From the NCBI GenBank assembly GCA_016217775.1, contig JACRGG010000114.1, positions 1 through 10,545 on the forward strand: a stretch of DNA of 10,545 nt, written 5' to 3'. A program made the translations under genes and the position numbers. The DNA comes from Microcaldota archaeon. Its GTDB lineage: Archaea > Micrarchaeota > Micrarchaeia > Norongarragalinales > UBA97. Position 1 is the first letter of the stretch. The number at the start of each line of letters is the position of its first letter. The notes beneath the pieces are model-generated. The model was given only the letters and a program-made list of their open reading frames with translations. It was not told where the DNA came from and made no database searches. Positions 1-5,977 of the stretch are shown here, piece by piece.

Positions 1-1
1 A

Positions 2-118
2 GGCGGTTACTCGACTGGTCCTGATGGTTTTGGTTCTCAAGGCGGTTACTCGACTGGTCCTGATGGTTTTGGTTCTCAAGGCGGTTACTCGACTGGTCCT
101 GATGGTTTTGGTTCTCAA
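2..118 (+). repeat. three perfect 39-bp tandem repeats (13-residue Gly-rich unit)
   Basis: Copies lie at 2-40, 41-79 and 80-118 and are identical base for base. Each encodes GGYSTGPDGFGSQ in the frame of the giant protein. Base 1 (a) matches the last base of the unit, so more copies may lie to the left. Related but degenerate Gly-rich units (GGFGPQG, GGSQ) continue to about 232. Glycine is mostly GGT here, whereas GGC dominates in the rest of the gene. Confidence 0.95.
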
Positions 119-3100
119 GGAGGTTCTGGCGGTTTTGGCCCGCAGGGTTCTTACGGTCCTCAAGGCGGCCAGGGTGGTTTTGGCCCCCAAGGTGGTTCTC
201 AAGGCGGTCCCAACTTTGGCGGTCCGCAGGGATTGACTCCCGACCAGTGCGTCGCGCAGTACTGCCCTCCTTCATCCTCGCCCGGCTATTCAGTGTGCAA
301 GCAAAAATGCGCGTCTTCATCGGGCGGTCAAGGCGGCCCCAACTTTGGCGGCCCCAGCCCGGAGGACTTCCAGAAGCGAAACTTGCAGTTAGAGGAGAAG
401 GAGAAGAAAAAACTCGAGCAAGTCCTTTCGCAAATCGGCAGCGGCCCCGGAGGATGCAAGAACTTCGCGGAGTGCGACAAGTACTGCTCTGACCCGTCTA
501 ACGGCGAGGCGTGCAACCAGTGGGCGCGCGACAATCTTCCCGAGGAGTTGAAGAGGAAGGTAGTCCAGGAGTCCCGCCGCCCAGTCAATTACGGGGGGCC
601 AAGCGGGTTTGACTACAACGGCTTCAACGATTTTCGGGGCATTCCAATTGAGGAAATGGTTCTTGGCCGGTTAGGCGAGCAGATTTTCTCGCAGTACGAC
701 GAGTCGGACTTGGCCGCAAAGTGCTCGGATCAAAGCAAGTTGGTTGACTTGGCGATGAGCTACGTCGACGAGACGGAGGACTTAAGCTCGTTCTGCCAGC
801 CCATTGAAGAGGGGCTCGCGAAAATCAGCGAGTCCGAAGGATTCTGCTCGCAGATAAAGGAAGGGCCTAAAGTAGGCGGTTTTGGCGCGCCCGGCCAGCA
901 AGATGCGTTCGCCCTCTCGTGCCCGCCGAACGAAGCCGATTTCATTAATTACTGCAAGAAGCAGTTCAACAGCGAGCTGGAGTACCAAGCGTCTTACCAG
1001 GAAGCGGATTCAAAGTACCGCTGCGAGGAGGACTGGATTAGGAACAAATACGATTTTCTCGAGCGCTGCCAAAACCCGGACAGGATGGAGCCCTCGTGCG
1101 ACAAGATTGACTTTATTACCCAATGCACTTCAAGAATGCGCAACAACAGGCCCGACGGCGGGGGCTACGGTCCGTCCGCCAGTCCCTGCCAGGGTCCCGG
1201 CTGCCAAGGACCGGGCTTTTCCGGCTCGTCTGAAGAATGCGTTGCGAAAAACTGCGCTTCAATCTCAACCTCGTCCCCGGAGTACGCCTCGTGCAAGCAA
1301 AAGTGCTACGACCAGTCCCGGCCGGTTTCAACAAACCAGCCTAACGCCTGCCCGCAGTACAAAGAGCCGCCCCAATCCTGGTTTGACGACTGCATTAAAT
1401 CCGGCGGCCAGACAATACCAATTTCAGACAGCAGGGGCTGCAAGCTCCCGCCCAAATGCACTGCCGGCGGAATCATAGCCCCTACTTACACCCCGCCCTA
1501 CCCAACCAACGGCCCGTACCCGACCGGGCCTTACCCGACAAGCGGTCCGTACCCAAACCCATCGTACACTACTCCCAGCAACTGCAAGTACACCACTTGC
1601 CCCAACGGCGCGGGAATCGGCTGCTGCGACTCGAACAACAACGGGCAGTTTGAGGAATGCGATTATATGCCGTACCCCGTCATTAACCGCGATTACGCTG
1701 AAGGAAGATTATCCAAGGACCAGGCTTGCTCGACTGTCCCCGCGCCTACAAGCGGGCCTTACCCGACTTACGCCCAGCCCGGGGGGTACTCGTGCAAAAT
1801 GGATTACTGCCCCAACGGCGGCTCTCTTGGATGCTGTGACGCGAACAACGACGGCAAGTACGAGGAGTGCCTGTATATGAACAACGGGCAAATCCACCGC
1901 GATTTCTCCGAAGGAAAAATAACCAAGGACTCGGCGTGCTCCCAGCTTCCCGCACCAACAGCATACCCGTCTTACTACCCGGCCGCGTCAACCTACCCCA
2001 GCCCGACTGCGGGTTCCGGCTCCCCCTCGTGCTACATTACGATGAACTCGGCCGGAAAGCCCGCGAACTCGCCTGACGCGGAGGTAATGATTTCAAACGT
2101 GAACAACCTCGCGTTTCAAGTCTTCGTCGACTGCTCCGACACTCGCGGAAGCTTGGGGATAACCCCGGTCGTGACTACGCCCGGCAACGCGAAGGCGGTA
2201 AAGGCCTGCTCGTGGCCGTCCACTTACACCGGGAGTTACTACGTTAACGCTTACGGCAACGCGCCGACTAGTTCCGGCTCGACTCAATACTTTAGCTGCT
2301 CGAACAGCTATTACCTGACGGGCGGGACGACCGCGTCATCCCCCACCCCGACTACCTCAATCGGCTCGGCCAGCTTGGGCATTGACTCGTTTACTCCCGT
2401 GATGACCAGCTCTTACGCCGGCAATTCAATCAACTTCAACTACAGGGTTAAAAACTATGGGACAGTCCAATCCAACGGCTTTAGCGTGTCGGTAGAGTGG
2501 GGCGACGGGACGACTTACAGCGGAACGGGGCCGAGCTTGACTGCAGGAAACTCTTTTGACTCCAGCACCCCGCATACCTTCTATTCCGCAGGGTCTTTCA
2601 CGCCAAAAATGACTGTAACCTCGAGCACTGGAACGATTACTCTCTTCTACTCTTCAACAATCACCATCCAATCAACTTCAACCGCAACGCCGTATCCCAC
2701 GAGCAGTTCTACGCCCACGCCTACTCCAACCCCGACTCCAACTCCCACTCCTACCGCAACTCCTTACGCGAGCGCGGGAATCAGCGGGGGGTCCTCCAGT
2801 TCGGCTGGCGGTTACGTGACGATTACTTGGAGCACCGCGGTCGCCGCAACCCAGTGGCTTTCCTACACTTCCCCAAGCGGGGTTGGAAGGAGCTTTGGCG
2901 GAAGCAATACTTACACCTCAACTTACCACTCGATGGGCTCGTCAACAAACAACGACGTGTTCGGCTCGGGGACTTACCCCTTCACGATAACAAGCTGCAT
3001 CGACCGCAACACTCCCTCGACTTGCGAGTCGCAAACCGTTTCAGTCACGGTAAGCGGCGCGAGCCAAGCAGGGCAGCCATTCAGCGGCTACGCGGTTTCA

Positions 3101-4282
3101 GACGAGGCTTCGGCAAGGGATTTGGAGAACTGCAAGCGCGAGGCCGAAAGAATGTTTTCAGACCGCGGCTTCCTGCGCTCCTGCCAGTACAACAAGGAAC
3201 GCGGGTTTACTTACAACAACCCGTGGAACGCCGCGCCAACAGATTTTTGCTCTAAGGATTCATTCGTCTCGTCCTGCGCCAGCGCGCAGTCAAAAGAGCA
3301 GCAGGCGAGGATAGGCGAGCAAAAGAGCCAGTCGGACGAGGTCTGCAAGCTGCGGGCTAAACGCGAGCTCTCCCAATTCGAGCGCTTCTGCAAGGACTCC
3401 ACGCGCGGGTACGACGACTGCATTAAGCGCACTGGCGAGGGCAAGGCGTTTTTGGAAAAGCAGTTAAGCCAATGCAAGTCAATTGCCACCGCGGGCGGAA
3501 TCAGGGCCGCTGTTGAAAAGAAGGTAGGCGAGTTCTGCAAGATGCGCGAGTTTAGGGCGAAGATAGTAATCGAGGACATCAACGACTTGACTTCCACAAG
3601 CGAGCGCCTGCCCGTCATAGTGGCAACCGCGCAGGAAATAACCGATGATGAAGAAGTTTCGCTGAAAAACGCGATGAGCATAGACGGCTTTTTCACAATC
3701 GCGGGACTGCGCATTTACTCGGGAATGGTTTCAGCCGACAAGTTCAACGACTTGAAGGCCCTTTCATTCGTGCAGGACGCGAAGCTCGACCACGTGCGAA
3801 GGTCGATTGACGCCTCGAAGATAGTGCAAAAGCAGCTCGCGGGGGGAGTTACGATAGGCAAGGAGTTGACCGCGCTTGAACTCACGCGCCAGCTTGCAAA
3901 CGACGAGTTCAAGCCAATCATTTCATACGAGCAGCAGCGATTGCTTAACGTCACCGACAACCTCGAGCACCTTAAGGCCAAGGAAGGCGCGGGCAACCCC
4001 ATTTACCAAGCCCAGTGGCTGCTTGGCTTCGCGCAGGAAAACGAGAGGAGCTTAGGCGGCGACTTTGACGAGCAGGGCGGGAGATTAAACGAGACCGTCG
4101 CCAACTTGGAGAAGCTAACCGGCCAAATCGACGACTTGACGGTGCGCGCCGCGCTAGGCGAGCAAATCAATTCATTGAAAATCCAGCAGAACAACCTGCA
4201 GTCAACCGCAACCAACAAAGTGCGCTACGCGAACGGACTCCTAGGAATAATCCGAGGCGCCATTCCCGGAATCGGCGCTTGA
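2..4282 (+). CDS. giant Cys-rich multidomain surface/secreted protein (5' partial)
   Basis: The frame is open from base 2 to the TGA at 4280-4282 (1426 residues seen), so the N-terminus, and any signal peptide, lies outside the window. TTG at 233 is in frame but internal. In order (residues counted from base 2): Gly-rich repeats 1-77; CVAQYC...CKQKC module 83-103; C-x5-C-x3-C-x8-C module 152-171; helical Cys module 307-375; a second CVAKNC...CKQKC module 413-435; a GC..PPKC module 464-486; Gly-Pro-Tyr-Pro linker; a 70-residue tandem duplication 528-646; a PKD-like domain about 785-890 (WGDGT at 833-837, HTFYSAGSF from 858); a Thr-Pro linker; a second beta-sandwich-like region about 926-1018; a second helical Cys module 1083-1158; and a Cys-free tail 1180-1426. 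There are 54 cysteines from residue 78 on, which suggests an extracytoplasmic disulfide-rich protein. PKD domains are common in archaeal surface proteins. No membrane anchor, sortase-like motif or catalytic domain is visible. Role in adhesion or envelope structure is inferred. Confidence 0.85.
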   Translation, partial: GGYSTGPDGFGSQGGYSTGPDGFGSQGGYSTGPDGFGSQGGSGGFGPQGSYGPQGGQGGFGPQGGSQGGPNFGGPQGLTPDQCVAQYCPPSSSPGYSVCKQKCASSSGGQGGPNFGGPSPEDFQKRNLQLEEKEKKKLEQVLSQIGSGPGGCKNFAECDKYCSDPSNGEACNQWARDNLPEELKRKVVQESRRPVNYGGPSGFDYNGFNDFRGIPIEEMVLGRLGEQIFSQYDESDLAAKCSDQSKLVDLAMSYVDETEDLSSFCQPIEEGLAKISESEGFCSQIKEGPKVGGFGAPGQQDAFALSCPPNEADFINYCKKQFNSELEYQASYQEADSKYRCEEDWIRNKYDFLERCQNPDRMEPSCDKIDFITQCTSRMRNNRPDGGGYGPSASPCQGPGCQGPGFSGSSEECVAKNCASISTSSPEYASCKQKCYDQSRPVSTNQPNACPQYKEPPQSWFDDCIKSGGQTIPISDSRGCKLPPKCTAGGIIAPTYTPPYPTNGPYPTGPYPTSGPYPNPSYTTPSNCKYTTCPNGAGIGCCDSNNNGQFEECDYMPYPVINRDYAEGRLSKDQACSTVPAPTSGPYPTYAQPGGYSCKMDYCPNGGSLGCCDANNDGKYEECLYMNNGQIHRDFSEGKITKDSACSQLPAPTAYPSYYPAASTYPSPTAGSGSPSCYITMNSAGKPANSPDAEVMISNVNNLAFQVFVDCSDTRGSLGITPVVTTPGNAKAVKACSWPSTYTGSYYVNAYGNAPTSSGSTQYFSCSNSYYLTGGTTASSPTPTTSIGSASLGIDSFTPVMTSSYAGNSINFNYRVKNYGTVQSNGFSVSVEWGDGTTYSGTGPSLTAGNSFDSSTPHTFYSAGSFTPKMTVTSSTGTITLFYSSTITIQSTSTATPYPTSSSTPTPTPTPTPTPTPTATPYASAGISGGSSSSAGGYVTITWSTAVAATQWLSYTSPSGVGRSFGGSNTYTSTYHSMGSSTNNDVFGSGTYPFTITSCIDRNTPSTCESQTVSVTVSGASQAGQPFSGYAVSDEASARDLENCKREAERMFSDRGFLRSCQYNKERGFTYNNPWNAAPTDFCSKDSFVSSCASAQSKEQQARIGEQKSQSDEVCKLRAKRELSQFERFCKDSTRGYDDCIKRTGEGKAFLEKQLSQCKSIATAGGIRAAVEKKVGEFCKMREFRAKIVIEDINDLTSTSERLPVIVATAQEITDDEEVSLKNAMSIDGFFTIAGLRIYSGMVSADKFNDLKALSFVQDAKLDHVRRSIDASKIVQKQLAGGVTIGKELTALELTRQLANDEFKPIISYEQQRLLNVTDNLEHLKAKEGAGNPIYQAQWLLGFAQENERSLGGDFDEQGGRLNETVANLEKLTGQIDDLTVRAALGEQINSLKIQQNNLQSTATNKVRYANGLLGIIRGAIPGIGA
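200..354 (+). repeat. 26-bp direct repeat flanking a cysteine module
   Basis: Bases 200-225 and 329-354 match at 24 of 26 positions and both encode QGGPNFGGP in frame. The period is 129 bp, or 43 codons. The first CVAQYC...CKQKC module (248-310) sits between the two copies, as expected if the module moved or was duplicated together with Gly-rich flanks. Confidence 0.85.
1583..1939 (+). repeat. in-frame tandem duplication of a 49-residue Cys module (210-bp period)
   Basis: Copy 1 is 1583-1729 and copy 2 is 1793-1939. Both are 49 codons and I count 27 identical residues with no gap. The shared pattern is C-K-x3-CPNG-x3-GCCD-x-NN-x-G-x2-EEC-x-YM, then RD-x2-EG-x3-KD-x-AC. The DxNN(D/N)G stretch resembles the start of an EF-hand, dockerin or Excalibur-type calcium loop, but the usual acidic residue at loop position 12 is absent, so calcium binding is only a suggestion. 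Confidence 0.85.
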
Positions 4283-4298
4283 GCAATCCTCTTTTTTT
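4257..4298 (+). terminator. probable transcription end of the giant protein gene
   Basis: A run of seven T (4292-4298) follows the stop codon by 9 nt, matching the T-tract terminators typical of archaea. The last codons also form an inverted repeat: GCGCC 4257-4261 with GGCGC 4274-4278, and ATTC with GAAT inside, one base bulged. The stem lies 13 nt from the T-run, so it may be incidental. Confidence 0.55.
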
Positions 4299-4338
4299 AG
4301 GTAAAATTTTAGGCGAGAGCCGGGAGTATCAAAGCGCA

Positions 4339-5778
4339 TTAAAAACGAAAAAATGTTACGCCCCATTTTTCATCCGATTTCATTGTCCGAAGCAGATGTA
4401 GACAATCAAAAACCAAACCGTTTTTTTCAAATTTACTCAAACGCACGTCCGGCATTGTCAGCAAAGAAGACACAAGAACCACGAATCCGCCGTTGTTTGT
4501 GACAGAAAACAGCCTCGTGCATGCAAGCGCTAAATCGGCGACGGCTTGCTTGTTTTTCTTCAAAAAGTCCGAGTAGCTATCCAACAAGGCAAAAAAACGC
4601 GCTTCCGCGGCCTTAACTGAAATGCCGCCTAACGCCGCTTCGGCCTCTCCCAACGAGATTTCCAGATTGAAGCGCTTGTTTTGGCCGTTGATTTTTTCAA
4701 TCATAGCTTCAGCTTGGGAAAGGTAACCGGCATTTTTTGTGAAGTGCCCTGCCAGAATAAAATTTTGTATGACGGCGAGAAGCTCTTCTTCAACGAAAAA
4801 CATTTTTTCCGCCGCGTCATTGCTTTTATTCAGGCGCTTTTGCAAAACCCGCCCTCGTCCTTGAGCCTTGGTTTTTTCGGCTTCGTTCAACGCCTGTTGA
4901 TACTCCCTTTCCAATAAGCCAACGCTTCGTTTTAATTCCCCGATAAAATTCTCGGTTTGAGGCAGGCCTGCCTGGGCGCTGGCGCGCGCTAAAGTGCTCG
5001 CATGAAACAACGTCAATTCTTCAGGGTGAGGCAGTTCGCGGCTAATCCACGCGTGGGCTTGCTTTAAGTCGCCTAACGCGCTTTTGGCCACGCCAATTTG
5101 GACCGCAGTAAAGAAACGCTCGTATTTATCGTTCAAATTCCTAAATACCTGTTCAGAAAATTCCACGCATACTTTTGACGTGGGCCGCACTTCGTTGCGG
5201 AGGGCTAGTTTTCTGGCTATTAAACCCATTAATACATCCCCTTCATCTAACTTTTCGGCGCGAATTAACTCCAAAATCCGCCACAAGGATTCCTTGAATT
5301 CCAAGCAGCCTAAAGCCATAGCGTCGGCAAAGCAGCTTGCAATGCCCCGCGCGGCAGAAGAACAACTTACGTCATCCAGAAAACTTGTTTTGTATGATCC
5401 GCCATTGAATGCGCCTTGCAAGCGCGCAATCGAACGCGTTGCAAAAATTCCTGCTGGTTTTCCTGCTATCGCGGATAACAAAGCGACCCTAGCGTTAGCC
5501 AAAGCATCTTCTGAAGCGTGCTCGCGTTTAGACAACTCGAGCGAACGCGAAATGTTGCGGTCAGCTGCAGCCACATCGCCAACAGCAAGGCGGGACTCGG
5601 CGCAATCCAGCAACTCCTCCCAATCTTCAGACGATTCCAAACGAGCCAATCCTTGCTTAGCTTCCTCACCGCAATAAAAAGCGTCAATCAAAGCCACTTG
5701 ATCATCAAAATTGCTTAAATCTTGCTTCGAAGAGAGCAAAACACGCCAGTTAGTTATTTGACTGGTTTCAATGCACAT
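4339..5778 (-). CDS. alpha-helical TPR-like protein of unknown function
   Basis: 479 residues from ATG at 5776-5778 to TAA at 4339-4341. I do not recognise the family. The protein looks wholly alpha-helical, with no signal peptide in the ATG-started form and no membrane span. Segments fit the TPR helix-turn-helix pattern (small residue, G about four later, A further on): about 53-82 with LAVGD, 221-249 with SALGD, and 340-363. An Arg/Lys/Gln-rich helical stretch (about 286-320) may be a coiled coil. TPR folds usually mediate protein-protein contact. The start is uncertain: the frame stays open upstream, and TTG at 5848-5850 would add 24 residues including a short hydrophobic stretch (LLFHFAFFIS). 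Neither start has a Shine-Dalgarno sequence. Codon choice leans to GAT more than in ABCE1. The gene is convergent with the giant gene and divergent from ABCE1. Confidence 0.75.
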   Translation of the reverse strand: MCIETSQITNWRVLLSSKQDLSNFDDQVALIDAFYCGEEAKQGLARLESSEDWEELLDCAESRLAVGDVAAADRNISRSLELSKREHASEDALANARVALLSAIAGKPAGIFATRSIARLQGAFNGGSYKTSFLDDVSCSSAARGIASCFADAMALGCLEFKESLWRILELIRAEKLDEGDVLMGLIARKLALRNEVRPTSKVCVEFSEQVFRNLNDKYERFFTAVQIGVAKSALGDLKQAHAWISRELPHPEELTLFHASTLARASAQAGLPQTENFIGELKRSVGLLEREYQQALNEAEKTKAQGRGRVLQKRLNKSNDAAEKMFFVEEELLAVIQNFILAGHFTKNAGYLSQAEAMIEKINGQNKRFNLEISLGEAEAALGGISVKAAEARFFALLDSYSDFLKKNKQAVADLALACTRLFSVTNNGGFVVLVSSLLTMPDVRLSKFEKNGLVFDCLHLLRTMKSDEKWGVTFFRF

Positions 5779-5901
5779 ACTAATAAAAAAAGCGAAGTGG
5801 AATAACAACCTTTGCGTTTTGCGGCAAAAACGCGGAAATTCAACCCACAAGCTAAGGCAGGGAATAATCCACCAAAGTTTTTGGATAACGCAGTGGGCTA
5901 T

Positions 5902-5909
5902 TTTATATT
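5902..5909. promoter_or_regulatory. TATA-like box in the divergent spacer
   Basis: TTTATATT on the + strand, read as AATATAAA on the - strand, is the best TATA-like element in the 5779-5977 spacer. On the - strand it predicts transcription from about 5878 for the TPR-like gene, which would give a 28-nt leader for the TTG start or a leader of about 100 nt for the ATG start. On the + strand it would give ABCE1 a leader of about 47 nt. Which strand uses it cannot be decided from sequence. Confidence 0.4.
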
Positions 5910-5948
5910 AGTTCCAACTCAATATTTTTCCATACTTAGCTTATTTGC

Positions 5949-5956
5949 TTAAATTA
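5949..5956 (+). promoter_or_regulatory. TATA box for ABCE1, leaderless geometry
   Basis: TTAAATTA is centred about 26 nt before the A of ATG 5978. No Shine-Dalgarno sequence precedes this ATG (the bases just before are TTGAAAAAA). Both facts favour a leaderless transcript beginning at or next to 5978. Confidence 0.6.
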
Positions 5957-5977
5957 TTTTAGCGGTGTTTGAAAAAA

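Noticed and set aside
2..118. CRISPR-like array
   Set aside because: The repeats are directly adjacent with no spacers and encode an in-frame peptide repeat.
24..236. 70-residue open frame of repeated VLVLKAVTRLVLM
   Set aside because: It is the 39-bp repeat read in the wrong frame. The frame from base 2 joins the giant protein without a break.
882..1478. 198-residue + strand open frame rich in Arg, Ala and Thr
   Set aside because: It lies wholly inside the giant protein in another frame, has a shadow-like composition and shows no motif.
2827..3255. 142-residue open frame inside the giant gene
   Set aside because: It is an out-of-frame shadow; the in-frame translation here is a beta-sandwich-like domain with regular cysteines.
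3211..3714. 167-residue - strand open frame
   Set aside because: It is antisense to the Cys-rich helical module, whose spacing repeats elsewhere in the sense frame.
5084..5677. 197-residue + strand open frame
   Set aside because: It is antisense to the longer TPR-like gene, with a Ser/Ala/Lys shadow composition and no recognisable domain.
5969..5977. TTG 5969 as the ABCE1 start
   Set aside because: It would add only three residues (MKK). ATG 5978 is better supported by TATA spacing and by the family's usual N-terminus close to the VAVVDK motif.
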